NCBI RefSeq assembly: GCF_001522545.3
Contig: NC_031770.1
Coordinates: 29,497,120 to 29,561,119 of the forward strand
Length of the DNA stretch: 64,000 nt
DNA from: Parus major
Lineage: Eukaryota; Chordata; Aves; Passeriformes; Paridae
Direction of reading: 5' to 3'
In this document: positions 1 through 10,423 of the stretch, piece after piece
Layout: every line of letters starts with the position of its first letter
How positions within the stretch are numbered: position 1 is the stretch's first letter
Program-made: the position numbers and the translations under genes
Notes under the pieces: model-generated
What the model was told of the DNA's origin: nothing
Databases searched by the model: none
What the model saw: the letters and a program-made list of their open reading frames with translations, nothing else

Positions 1-355
1 AGGTCCGGTGGTGATTGTCTTTTTGGAGTCTGTCTTTTTGCAACTTGATTGCTCCCTACAGAAATCTGTAGGGCGTCGCTTGGGTCCGGAGGTTGGTGAT
101 TCTCTGAGCCAGTTCTATTGTGTCCTTGATGGCCCTCATCTTGTCAGTTTTATCTGAGTAGATGGGTTTCTCCTGAGTTCGTTATCTTGTTTGCTGGTGG
201 CAATCTGTCCTTTTCCAACAAGGGGTTTTTTTTCTCTGACTAGACCCGGAGCGGGGGTTTTTTTTTACATTTTATATTACACTTTATTACAAACATATTT
301 CTCTTATATTTTTCCGAATTTTTAATCCATGCAATAATTTATCACAATATCATTT
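1..355 (-). mobile_element. Partial solitary LTR (avian endogenous retrovirus), cut by the window edge
   Basis: The right half, from about 265 to 355, resembles the right half of the LTR at 2279-2888. Both pass from a GC-richer block into an AT-rich tract with recurring tacattt and ttatcaca words and end close to an attttca-like terminus. The left end lies outside the window. By analogy with the second copy the element would read on the minus strand, with U3 at the right. No retroviral coding sequence is attached. The family name cannot be fixed by eye. Confidence 0.45.
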
Positions 356-816
356 TAGGAAAACTGAAAATCTGGTTTGGTGTCTCTGTTTCCTTCAGAC
401 CCACCGGAGTATCTCCAGCATCATCTCTGCTACTCTCACATGAGTTCCCTTGTTCTTATCTTCTCCAGTATTTTGGTCTCTAAGAGCGAGGAGGCTGTTG
501 CTAAGTCTCTGCTTGATGTGGTGCTTGATACCAGTTTTTTAAGATCTCACACTCAGACCCAAGCCAGGAAAATAAGTTCAAGACAAAGTGGTAACTAGTG
601 GAAGACTAAGGATTTTCCACTTTTTGAGGATGAAGGCATTATGTATTGCATTCTGGACTATTGACCTGTGGGAAACAGTGAAAGAAAGAAGAGTTTCAGA
701 AGTTGTGAAAATAAGCCTTAGAGAAGAAAAAACATATAACTTAGAGCTACCTGCAGCCACAAGGCCTGAAAGTAAAGAAGATACAATAATACAATGTAAG
801 CACATGAAACAATAGT
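356..816. other. Gene-free stretch
   Basis: I see only short open frames without family resemblance, and no clear repeat. Confidence 0.5.
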
Positions 817-1189
817 TGAGTTTTTAGACTTGGCCAATATAGACCTTAAGATTGCAGAAAAATATACTTACCAAGATAGTAGAAATTTTAAAGCTTAATA
901 ACAGAATATTGTGCATTGTTAATAGAAAGCAAACAAGCAAACATTGTTTGAAGAAGGTGTACATGTCTTTCTAGTGATTGGATAGAACAATTGTCTGTAA
1001 GCTTTAGGGATATGATATTGGCTGAAAAACTTAAAAAATGTTCTGTAACAAAGAGATTTTGAGCTGCTCATGGTAGAGATGAGCTTCTGCCATCTCCTCT
1101 ATCTGTACCTGAGAGTGGTGCCTGAAATAAAAGCTCATGACATGTCACCTGGCTGCCCTGTCCTGTCTGTGAAAAATTAACCTCCAACA
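817..1189 (+). mobile_element. Candidate solitary LTR
   Basis: The stretch begins with TG and ends with CA. It carries a poly(A) signal AATAAA followed by agctcatgac near 1125 and then a short pyrimidine-rich U5-like tail ending in ccaaca. This organisation is typical of an LTR read on the + strand. I could not find a target-site duplication, so both boundaries, the left one above all, are tentative. Confidence 0.4.
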
Positions 1190-2278
1190 TCGAATTTGTA
1201 ATTTTTTTATACTTCAGAGCTGGCAGTGTCTTTAAATCTAAGATTTATTAATCTGTTCTAATACGTCAAGTTACCTTTTAATAGCTTTCAGCAGGTAGCA
1301 AAGGCTGTATTTCTGCAAGTCCTTTGTGGATTCAAGACTTCCTTACATCTTTCTTCTCTTTGCATTTTGTTTTATATAAGTTTTTCTTCCAGATCTTTAT
1401 TCAATTTATTAGAACAAATACTGGCATGAAAAATACTCTCTCTGTGAATTAAAACCTACTATATTTAACTTAAAAAGCAAGGAATTCAGATTACAAAAAA
1501 GTTCTGAGCTACTATTGCCCTTTTTATACTGGTTGTATCCATTTCGGTTCCTATGTTTTCTTTACAATCATGAAGATTATTGGTATTTTCTTAATAAATT
1601 AAAAGTCATAATTTGGGGATAAGATCTAAAATAGCATGTAATCACATAGGGCAGAGCTGAAATTTAATTATACCCTTACACACAGATCTAGATTGCAGTC
1701 TAGATTCTGACCTCATTCAAAATTACAGTTACTAGATGCAACATAAATATAGCAGGTACAGGGGTGAGGGACTGGGACAGAATTTAGATTGCATGATTGC
1801 AATCCAAGACAGGCACACACAAAATCTTTGCTCTAGGAATTAGACACTTTGTGTGTGCTTCTGTGTGTCTGCAGAAGTGCTGTCATACTAAATGAGCAGA
1901 ACATTCTCATGTCCTATTTTCTATGAAATTAATTAAGAATTCTCAAACCATTAATCCCTTGGGGTGGTAAATTGCTCTAGTATATGGTCAAGATATCTGA
2001 TAGCTTTGGATTCAGCACAAAGCATTAAAAAATAATCACCAGTTCCATTAGAAAATGAATGGGAGCTTGGGGAACTTTGTACACAGGACCATTTCCTTCA
2101 CGAGCACCAGGTTTTTCACAGGTGATTGTGATGATGCCCCAGACTTGACCTATTACAAGGTCAGGGTATAAAGCTTACTGCTCCTACCTTTCTCTCAGGA
2201 TTCTCAAACCCATACATTTTTTTTTTCATTACTGGAAGATGAATTTAGGGATTAAGTTCATTACCTTTTATTTTTGTG
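1190..2278. other. Gene-free stretch
   Basis: AT-rich intergenic sequence. I recognise no gene, RNA or repeat family in it. Confidence 0.5.
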
Positions 2279-2888
2279 TGCTGTTATAAACGTAATAGCA
2301 AAATAAGGTTAATATAAAAAGCAATTTATTATAAAACAATTCCAATCATAAGCAACAAGAGAAAAAACCACAATAAATAAATCAGTGCAGCGCCGGGTGG
2401 ACAGGGGTCTGCACCCAGAGGTACAGATTTTCCCAAATCCACAAAGGAGGGATTGCGGTCTGGGGTTTTCATAAGGATTTTCGTATCCTGAGGCAAAACC
2501 CGGGATGGGCACAGTCCAACAAAGAGTCTAGATGTGTGGGTGAATAGATTTCCCGGATCCGTCGAGCTGAGTCAATAGTCAACTGGGCAGAGTCCTTTCA
2601 CATGCGAATGGTTCTGAGTGTCTTCTGATTGCATCTCCCGGGGTGGGGTGCGGAGCCGATGGCTATCTCAGCCGGGCTACTCTCATTGTCTGGCTTGATT
2701 GCCTGTGTCCTGCTCTTTATCTCGGGCTGATAAGCGTCACTACCGCCTGACTCGGGAAGGAATCTTTAGATTATACTACATTTTGTATCTTTACACTATT
2801 ATAAATATAACATATATTTCTTTATTCTCCTTTACAAATTTTTATCCAGTGCCACATTTATCACATGTGCCATCCACTAATTTTCACA
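2279..2888 (-). mobile_element. Solitary LTR, minus orientation
   Basis: On the minus strand the element starts TGTGAAAATTAG at 2888 and ends near 2279. It carries AATAAA (plus-strand tttatt at 2325-2330) close to its 3' end and a GC-rich middle (about 2390-2740) that stands out from the AT-rich flanks. These are the landmarks of an LTR. It resembles the truncated element at the left edge of the window. Several TG dinucleotides between 2275 and 2283 could be the left terminus and I found no convincing target-site duplication, so that boundary is good to about ten bases. No internal retroviral genes are present. Confidence 0.65.
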
Positions 2889-2984
2889 GGTGAGTCCCAG
2901 CACAACCTTTGTGTGTTACTGAAGGGAGCTTGGAGCTTGAAACTTCTGTTACAAATGACAATCAGTTATTTTTAATATTCTGTT

Positions 2985-3041
2985 TATATTATATACTGTA
3001 TATATTATATTCTGTTTATATAATATATATTATATATCAGT
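2985..3041. repeat. TA-rich low-complexity tract
   Basis: Runs of tat and ata repeats with a repeated tatattctgtttata word make this a decayed TA microsatellite. Confidence 0.7.
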
Positions 3042-4283
3042 TAGGAAATAAGCACTTGGTATATCATATATTCAAATATCAATTTGCAAAAACATTTTCC
3101 CAGTCATGCTGAAAGGCTCATTCTCTTGGTGGACTGTCCAGTTTATTCCTGTTGTTAAAAGCATTAGGGAAGGCCTTATCCTTAAAATTTGTCATCTAGC
3201 AAACAAATCCTGGCGGCAAACATCATAAATATTCCAAAATCCAGTGTAGGTGTTGGGAAGAAAAGGAGATAATGAAGAGGAGAAATTGCCAAAAAGAGTA
3301 AACTGATAATATTTCCATACAATCTAACAGCTTGCCAGAAATAATAGTTTGGACTTTTGTTCTGTAGATTATGTGGAGAGATACATGAGCTCATTTCTTC
3401 CATTTAAAGCTCCAGAGGAAGAGGAATGCCATGATATCTCCCTCCTTCTTCTTGTAAGTCTGCTGAATAATCAGTGGTAATTCAAAAATAGCTCCAATCC
3501 CTTTACACCTGGTATACCTATTGCAGGGGCGCACTTGAAGTCTCACCTCTACTTGAAGAATTTATAGGGAAATTATATTTATCAGCAAGAGTCTGAGGTT
3601 CCAACCAGCTGTCTGGAATGCATTCTGATGACTGCAATAATAAAGCAGCTCTTCTGCATCACGATTTGTCCTATACATGGCAGAGGCTTTGAAGGCATGA
3701 GAAAAGGTTGCTGCAACACCTTTCTGGGCATTTGGCTTCTCTGAAAATGAAACCTGTCAGTGTTCTTCTGCCTCCTGTTTTTTTGTAGATGTGGATGTGT
3801 AAAACTGGCAGCCAATGTGAGCATTAAAGTCTACGGTGCTCTCTCAGTAAAAGGCTTCTGAAGACTGAGTGTCTTCACTCAGTGTAAGGGGGAGTGTGTA
3901 AGGGGTAATGCAGGCCACTTTTGTCTTCTCACTCTTCTTTCACCTTCTAACATCCAGAATTTTCTGTATTTTAAATGGCAATGGATTAAAGGAAATAGAT
4001 GTGGAACCAGAACTCAGATCTACTATTAGTTTTAAGATCTTGTCTAACATTCTTTTCACTTCATTTTTCCTGTCAGGGGAAATGCTATTACAGCATCTAG
4101 GTACATTTAAGTGCTGTTGTGTTGAAGCGCTCTACAAACCTAGCATAAAAAATATTCACGCCAAGTCCAAAGAGATGTATTTCCAACTTCACAAAAGTAC
4201 TTTGATAATAAAGTTGCAATTCTTCTTTCTTTTTTTTTTCAAAAAAAGGTTTGAGAAGAGGAGACTGATTAAACCCATCATTA
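3042..4283. other. Gene-free stretch
   Basis: Intergenic DNA. The longest open frame (3908-4291, + strand, 127 codons) is low-complexity at its C-terminal end, runs into the following LTR and resembles no family I know, so I do not call it a gene. Confidence 0.5.
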
Positions 4284-4850
4284 TGCTATAAATTTGTATT
4301 GTGATATTGGTTTTTGCAGATGAATATTATATATTAAATACTTTTTAGCTATGTATGTATTTTTTTCTTCTTGCTAACAAGTCTAAAGTCTAAAAGAATT
4401 TCCTAGGTACAAGGCAAGGAAATCCCAGAGGGCAAGGACACTGGGGCCCAAGCTGTTATCAGGAGAACAATAGAGCCCAAACTGTTATCAGTGGAAAGAT
4501 ATGAAGACCAGCTACCCTCAGAGGAAGGATGAGGGGCCCAGACTCTTATCGGCCAGTGACCATCTGCAGAAGAAAGGAAACCAAACTCCAAAATAATGCT
4601 GACCAGCTAGAATAATGCTGACCAGCAAAATAAATGCTGACAAGCAGAAAATAAAAATTGTACAAAAGCATGATCTAAGAAGGCGGAACCAGGGTGGGGA
4701 CGCTTTGAATATGCATTAAACCTTCATAGCAGGGGGGGATAAAAGGAGTGTTCCTGGGATACCAGGTGTGTTCCTGGCAACCCACCAGGGCACCCGGCCA
4801 TTTTAACCCTTTGCTTTATTTCTTTTGTCTCCTAATTGTCTTTGCTTAGG
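4284..4850 (+). mobile_element. Solitary LTR, copy A of a repeat pair, 3'-truncated
   Basis: This is about 80% similar by eye to the intact LTR at 55903-56565, in the same orientation. Shared landmarks are the opening tataaat-tgtattgtgatattgg, repeated gctgttatca words, repeated aataatgctgaccagc words, the block aggcggaaccaggg, a TATA-like ggataaaag near 4738 and the pyrimidine-rich tail cctttgctttatttc. Similarity stops near 4850, inside the tail, so the last 60 or so bases including the CA terminus are lost. Confidence 0.88.
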
Positions 4851-6734
4851 ATTACTCAGCTGGGTTGGTATTTTGTCTCAAATAGTTCTAATACCGTCTG
4901 TCATGAAAAAATTCTTAATCTAATTAGTTTTCACTTCCTTTCTTAAGGGGCATGAAAGAGTGAACACATTTGAAAATCAATTAGGAAAAACTCTGCAGTC
5001 ACCACCCCAAAAGTATAAAATCAACTGCACTTTGGGCATGGCTTTGACAGCTTTTTTGTTCTGTCAATTCTTTTACCTCCTTCAGTTCACTTGCTGATAG
5101 AGTGTCATAGACAAAGTTCCTAATAGCTTGGAACCTTAGCTCCTTAAGCTGATGATATTTGGCTGAGAAAAGAATGCAATGATTCTTCTCTATCATAAAT
5201 GTTAAAATACAACAAAAAGTTGACTGCTAGGATAGAGAAGGTTTCGAAATGGCTAGAATGGAAATTTATACAGAATAAAGGTTTTCTTCTTGGCAGAGAG
5301 AAATACGCATGTGAACTCCTTTGTATTATGATTTAGTATGAAACAAATTTTAAAAAGTTAAATTTTTAAAGTGGTCTTAATGCTGCCTCCTAGAAGCTGA
5401 TGGGCAGTTCCAGAACTTCCTTTATAAAGAATGAGCTTTAGAGAACTATCAATACCCAAGAGAACATTTTTGATTCATCATTGGCTGTGGCACAAGGTGA
5501 GAAATACTTGACTCATAGTCTCACACTTACAAACTCACTATATTCAATTTGTTTTTCTCATATAGAGGAAGGCATGAAGTGATTCAAGTCCTACAGAAGT
5601 GTTTTTCAGCCTCTCCATGTCCCCTCTGCCCTCCTAGCTACAGGCTAAGGATCCAAAGATTAAGCTTGGTGAACTGCCAAGGACTTCTGTAGGCACTGGA
5701 GTAGGGAACAAATTGTTCATATGGTTTATTAAACAAACAAACAAACAAAATTAAATGTCTATACAATTAAGCTTTTGTTTAAAACAGGATATATTTAAGT
5801 AATTCAAGACTTTATGGATACAAATTTGTTTATTTATTCACAGTGTAAATCTCATTTAGAGATGAAGTTACATTTTTGACTGTTATTTCAAAATCAAATT
5901 TCCACAAATAAGGAGAAAAATTTTATTCATTGTGGCACAAAGTTGGAAGGTTAAAATAAAGTAATTTTGTAGCCAAGCATAAAATAGTAGTTCAATAGTT
6001 CAATAAAAACTTGAAAAATTATTTAGCTGTGAATAAACACTATTATTTTCCACGTTAAGATAACTTAAGAACACCCAAATTGATTTTTATTAGACTTCTC
6101 ATATTCACTTCTGAGCTGACACATGCATGAGATTCAGCCCCAAAGGTCACTTCTGAGAAGGCTATGAGTAACTGGAAAGAAGCACTGCAGGATGTAATGA
6201 TGGCTCATTGCTGATTATTACTGCTGGAGAGTGATAGATACTTTATTCCTGAGGCTAAGAGACAGATTCTGTAAATAAATTTTTATATCTTGGCAGTGTC
6301 AATAGCTGAAACATGATATGATGGAGCTGCTTTTGCCAATAGTATTCTTACTTGATTTAAAGAGAGTGTGGGATGGATGCTGGCAAGACCTGTGGACCTG
6401 TGTTGGAGGGAGCCCACCGCAGACTTTTCTCAAGGGCCAGCAGAGGATGGCACAGGGTGAGCCCTGGCTCCTGGCACTGGATGTAAATGGCCAAACCCAG
6501 TGTGGTGTTCTCCTCCTCCTGCTCACTGCCCTGCCCTAGCCGCTCAGCACTCTGCTAAAACCTCTGCTTGAATGCCCAACGCAAATGGCGCTGGTCAGCC
6601 TGGCTGTGAACACCTCATTCCCCCTGCCCATGCTTTACTCTCTCCGTCTCCTCTTCTTTTTGGTGCCAACACTAGTTATAACACTAGAGGTTGTATAAGC
6701 CCAGAGAAGAGGTGGCTCGTGGGAGGTTGTGACC
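4851..6734. other. Gene-free stretch with an (AAAC)n microsatellite
   Basis: AT-rich intergenic sequence. An (AAAC)n tract lies at 5731-5750. I recognise no gene or dispersed repeat. Confidence 0.5.
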
Positions 6735-7018
6735 AGGTATGGAGCAGCCTCTTCTCCCAGGCAGCCAGGACAGGACAAGAGGACACAGCCTCAGGCTGCG
6801 CCACAGAAGGTTTAGGTTGGACGGTAGGAGGAATTTCTTCACAAAAAATTGGATTAGACACTGGAATTGCCTGCCCAGAGAAATGGTGGAGTCACCATCT
6901 CTAGGGGTGCTCAAGAAATGACTGGACACGGACATTTAATGTCATGATTTATTTGATTTGGTGTTGGGTCAGTGTGGACTACAATTCAGACGCCTATTCC
7001 AACACAGTAATTGTGTGA
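6735..7018 (+). mobile_element. CR1 LINE, 3' end fragment
   Basis: The stretch follows the CR1 3' region in order: the ggtttaggttgga block, the aggaatttcttcaca block, a conserved motif ending in gcccagagaaatggtggagt, then ctcaagaaatgactgga and the terminal ggtc-gtgtggact segment. It ends in an attgtg-like terminal word. It is a 5'-truncated, old, + oriented copy that stops about 50 bases short of the SAYSD1 CpG island. Confidence 0.85.
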
Positions 7019-7230
7019 AAACAAAACACGACAGGCCTCCGGTGAATTACAGCTTTTCTCCAGAGCGAATCGCCGGCTCTGCAGTCCATGCCGGCCAGCG
7101 AGGAGGGGCTAACCAGCTGCCTGCGGCTGCCCACGCTGAGACAGCGCCCTCCCTCCCATTCCCTTTCACAGCTCCCCGTGCCCCAGCCCCACCTCCTCCC
7201 TGCGCCTTCATGCGCAGGCGCGGCTCGGCC

Positions 7231-7389
7231 ATGGCGGCGGCTGTGGAAGGGCGTCTCGCTCAGTTCCGCGCTTCCCGCAGCGGCGCTGTCGCCATTCCGC
7301 GCCCCGCCGACCCACCGGGAAAGGCCGCGCCTCCGGAGGCCGTCGAGGAACCGCAGGCAGCCGCAGGGTGCCCGGGCAGCGGCGTTCAG
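7231..7389 (+). CDS. SAYSD1: SAYSD1 exon 1 (coding part)
   Basis: Encodes residues 1-53: the basic N-terminal helix and an Ala/Pro-rich linker. The exon ends CAG before gtgatc and is in phase 0. The intron is only 79 bases (7390-7468), with acceptor cacctttgcag. It shifts the frame by one base, so reading through it would not join the two halves. Confidence 0.93.
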
Positions 7390-7762
7390 GTGATCCCCGA
7401 GGCGGGTGGAGCGGGGGCTGCGGCAGCCGGCCGGTGCCTGACGCCGTGTCTCCCCACCACCTTTGCAGGTCCGTCCCGGTGCGACGGCGGCAGCTCCGGT
7501 GTGGGCGCGCCCGCTGTTGCTGAAGGTGTTGCTGTGGACCGCATTGCTGGCGCTGTTCGCGGAGCTGGAACTCGGGCTGCCCTACTTCGTCCTCTCCCTG
7601 CTCTACTGGATGTACGCCGGCACCCGCGGCCCCACCGAACGGCGGCCCGGAGAGCTCAGCGCCTACTCCGTCTTCAACCCCGGCTGCGCCGCCATCGCCG
7701 GGACGCTGACGGCCGAGCAGCTGGAGCGGGAGCTGCACTACCGCCCCGCCGCGGGCAGGTAG
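7231..7762 (+). CDS. SAYSD1: SAYSvFN domain-containing protein 1 (two exons, 150 residues)
   Basis: Coding sequence is 7231-7389 joined to 7469-7762. The N-terminus reads VEGRLAQFRASRSG, close to the conserved EQRLAEFRAARK opening of the family. Residues 69-83 and 92-102 are hydrophobic membrane segments joined by a short AELELGLP link. The signature SAYSVFNPGC starts at residue 117, and the tail ends in AEQLERELHYRPAAGR. Mammalian SAYSD1 is known as an ER membrane protein that associates with the translocon and recognises UFMylated ribosomes in quality control of stalled translocation. The ATG at 7231 is in good context and best fits the family start. An in-frame ATG at 7210 would add seven residues. 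At 150 residues it is shorter than the human protein (about 183), mainly in the variable linker. It converges with GLP1R, as in human. Confidence 0.96.
7469..7762 (+). CDS. SAYSD1: SAYSD1 exon 2
   Basis: Encodes residues 54-150 and the TAG stop: the membrane hairpin and the SAYSvFN domain. Bases 7521-7545 of this exon recur exactly at 10376-10400 in the intergenic region. Confidence 0.95.
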   Translation, partial: VRPGATAAAPVWARPLLLKVLLWTALLALFAELELGLPYFVLSLLYWMYAGTRGPTERRPGELSAYSVFNPGCAAIAGTLTAEQLERELHYRPAAGR

Positions 7763-7922
7763 CACCCGGCCCGGCGAGGACTGCGCTGTGCTGGGTCGGC
7801 CTCGCAGCCGCCGCCCCGGGGAAGGGCCGGGCCTTGGGGGAATGAAATGGGGTTTGTTCCTATGCAAAAATCCGCCTGAGCCATACTGCTGGACCCGGGT
7901 CTTCCGGCGCCGGACCGTCCCG

Positions 7923-7928
7923 AATAAA
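7923..7928 (+). terminator. SAYSD1 poly(A) signal AATAAA
   Basis: A canonical AATAAA lies 161 bases after the SAYSD1 stop codon and is followed by a GT-rich stretch (gctctggtctcgtttcc). It predicts a 3' UTR of about 180 bases. Confidence 0.8.
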
Positions 7929-7945
7929 GCCGTAGCAAAGCCTGC

Positions 7946-8454
7946 GCTCTGGTCTCGTTTCCTGGGGCCGGGCAGCTGTTTCGGCCGCTATGGAGCGGCC
8001 CCGAAAGGCACGGCCTTGTCACAGCTGCGTCTGCCAGCGTGTCAGCTGGAGGGCTTCAGGTCCCAGGAGCTTTGCCATGAGTAACAGAAAGGCTGGCGTT
8101 TGACGACGCCTGCAGTAGAAGGGCCCACTGCTGCTCTCCCCTGCACCGGATGGAAACCACATTCTGAAGAAACGACATGAAACAATAACCATACACATAA
8201 AATAGGCTGCTGGTTTGGTTTGCAGTGGTGTCTTTCATCTAACACAAACATCAGATAATAATTCCCTTTTTGCTTCATATTCCAGGTTTCATAATTGTAA
8301 GTCAAAAAATACTTTTTCCTGGCCAGGTGTATTTGTATGATCCACTGCTGTTTTATATGTATTGCATTGAGGCAGACCTGCTTAGCAAAGTGGTACTCAC
8401 CACTGCTCAAAGCATGTAAAAAACACATGGATATGACATTTGAGAACATGTTTC
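7946..8454. other. Gene-free stretch downstream of SAYSD1
   Basis: GC content falls from the edge of the CpG island to AT-rich DNA. I see no gene. An open frame on the minus strand at 8042-8449 has no family resemblance. Confidence 0.5.
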
Positions 8455-8535
8455 AGTGTTGTACATGGTGGTGATGCTAAGTTGGACTTGATTATCTTAA
8501 AGGTCTTTTCCAACCGTAACAATTTAATGATTCAT
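8455..8535 (+). mobile_element. CR1 LINE, 3' terminal fragment
   Basis: A short match to the CR1 3' end: ggtggtgatg, then ttggacttgattatct, then aaggtcttttccaacc, and a terminal aatgattcat word. It is 5'-truncated and + oriented. Confidence 0.82.
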
Positions 8536-10300
8536 TAAGTCATCATTTTGAAGAGCAGCTGCTAGAACTTGTGTCTCTGAGAACAGAGTTGAGAGGAAAA
8601 GTCACAAATTGGTCTTTCAAATCCTATTCCATTATGTCTTTTCTGATTTAACAGTTAAACTCATTGTTAAGGCAACACAAGTTCTATCATTGATTGTAGA
8701 AACAAAAGTGAAGCTTTGAATTTAATGGGACTAGTAAGAGAGTAATAGATTAAAGCATATGTAATGTGGTAACACAGCTAAGCATCTTTCAGTAGCTCTC
8801 CACAGCACTCTCACAGTTTCTGTCTTGGGCTGTTGTATAAATTCCAAGTCCTGCTACTTAAAGGCAGAAAATTTTGTCATTTGCAGATATTCTGTCATCC
8901 TCCAGTAAACCCCCCCCCAGAGTTTTCATTATTCTTACTGATTCCTTTTGACATGCTGAATTTTGGATTTGATTAACGTAGGCTCAGCAGGGTCAAAGGC
9001 CTCATGGTAGTGGACACACAGTTGCACATATAAAGCGTTGTTTCCGTGGAAGAACCACAGATTGTGAATCTTTCCTTTCTTAAAAAAGTATTCTAATTGC
9101 AGGGTAAGAAATAGCTGGATAATACTCAAAACACTTGTAAATAATGGAATTTTGTGAATTGAAACTTTATTCACAACAATAAACATCAGCATAGTGTTTA
9201 TGGGGAGTTGATAATCTGATATCTTGTCACAGTTCAGTTCTGTGGGTATTTTTTAAAACAAGGAAATACATGCAAATAAATATTAAATATAAGGTAAGAT
9301 CCACAAAATTATAAAAATTCTTAGCAGCAATGCTGGAAATAAAGTTTTCACTTGCTATAAACTCTAGTTGCATTATGTCCAGGTGGATTTGTAGACTCTT
9401 GCATTTAATGCTTTATGAAACAAGTATGAAACAACCACAATAAGTGAGCATGAAGTCAAAAGGCACAAAAAATAAAAATTGACACAGTTCATCTGTTCCA
9501 GTGCTTTGTGTTGGTTTACTTATTTCATGCTACTCAAATAAATGTACATTACACATTGTAAAATAGAGATGGCATGAATAACAAGGGCTTGCAAAAAGGT
9601 TTTACTGAAGTAAAGTATGATGGAGAAATTGGCATTGAGGCCTTGCTAAATCTCTAAATACACAAATACTGTGATTCTGCTTGGTGGTAATTACTTCCAC
9701 TGAGTTGTTTTGAGAGGGCATTTAAAAAGGTCTGAACAAGTGAGAGCTTAATTGGGGGGAGGGGGGGGCGGAATTTCTCTGCAGCCTTCTGCTTGGCTAA
9801 GACCTCACTTTATTACCTTACTTTTCTCTTGCATTCTAACAAAGCAGAATAATCACCAGGATAAGTTAACTGGAGTTACTCCTGTGGGACCAAAACCCTC
9901 AGTTCACAAATGAGCAGGAGGGACAAGAACTTATTAATTCAAAAGCACGTCAAGCTGTTGAATCTTATGACAGTAACTAAGTACAAGTTTGTTACCTCAC
10001 ATGGAAATGCTCTCTACTCCCATGTCTGTCCTCTTTCATTTGTTACACACATTTGTTTGTCCAGCACAGCAGTGAGTTAGAACAATTCTGTAACTTCTGT
10101 TGTAAAAGCAAAACTATCATCTTGGCAACAGCTGTGCAAGCAGCAGAAACGTTTTTTCCCAGGTTTGCACAAACTAAGCAGGACCAGCATCCACTCTTGA
10201 ATATTAATTGAGTGAAATTATTCCCATGAGTGTGCATTAAGCCACAACAGTAAATTACATCTGTCACCATGCTGCCCTTTCACCTGCCAGTAACAATCTT
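8536..10300. other. Intergenic stretch without recognisable features
   Basis: AT-rich DNA between two convergent genes, with a short C run near 8910 and a G run near 9757. I recognise no gene or repeat family. Confidence 0.5.
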
Positions 10301-10322
10301 TAGTACTTAGTACTTTAGTACT
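10301..10322. repeat. Short palindromic tandem repeat (tagtact)
   Basis: Three overlapping agtact palindromes in a row (tagtacttagtactttagta). Such a tract can fold back on itself. It lies 37 bases before the duplicated segment described next. Confidence 0.7.
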
Positions 10323-10358
10323 TTTTTCCTATTCTTAGCACTTCAGATAAACACCAAG

Positions 10359-10423
10359 CATACTCTGTATGTACATGAAGGTGTTGCTGTGGACCGCATT
10401 ACATACTCTGTATGTACACGAAG
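10359..10423. repeat. 22-base direct repeats flanking a copied piece of SAYSD1 exon 2
   Basis: Bases 10359-10380 and 10402-10423 are direct repeats that differ at one position of 22. Between them lie 21 bases, 20 of which, together with the last five bases of the left repeat, match SAYSD1 exon 2 at 7521-7545 exactly and in the same orientation. The rest of this locus does not resemble SAYSD1. I read it as a templated insertion at a staggered break, not a retrocopy, because it has no poly(A) tail and covers only 25 bases. Confidence 0.85.

Larger units (their letters stand above)
7060..7800. promoter_or_regulatory. CpG island promoter covering SAYSD1
   Basis: Base composition changes sharply from AT-rich flanks to GC-rich, CpG-dense sequence that covers the start codon, both exons and the short intron. 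No TATA box is evident ahead of the ATG at 7231, as expected for a housekeeping CpG-island promoter. Methylation state and transcription start cannot be read from the sequence. Long open frames on the opposite strand here follow from the GC content and are not separate genes. Confidence 0.8.

Noticed and set aside
3908..4291. 127-codon open frame on the + strand
   Set aside because: It has low-complexity Phe/Lys-rich sequence at the end, runs into an LTR and shows no resemblance to any family.
4284..4850. Reading the repeated aataatgctgaccagc words as a CRISPR-like or regulatory array
   Set aside because: The same words occur in the LTR at 55903-56565, so they are internal sub-repeats of that LTR family.
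6958..7845. 295-codon open frame on the + strand through SAYSD1
   Set aside because: It reads SAYSD1 exon 1 in frame but runs through the 79-base intron into the wrong frame of exon 2. The spliced model keeps the SAYSvFN domain and this one does not.
7208..7867. 219-codon open frame on the minus strand of the SAYSD1 CpG island
   Set aside because: It is an antisense shadow in GC-rich DNA where stop codons are rare, overlaps both SAYSD1 exons and resembles no family.
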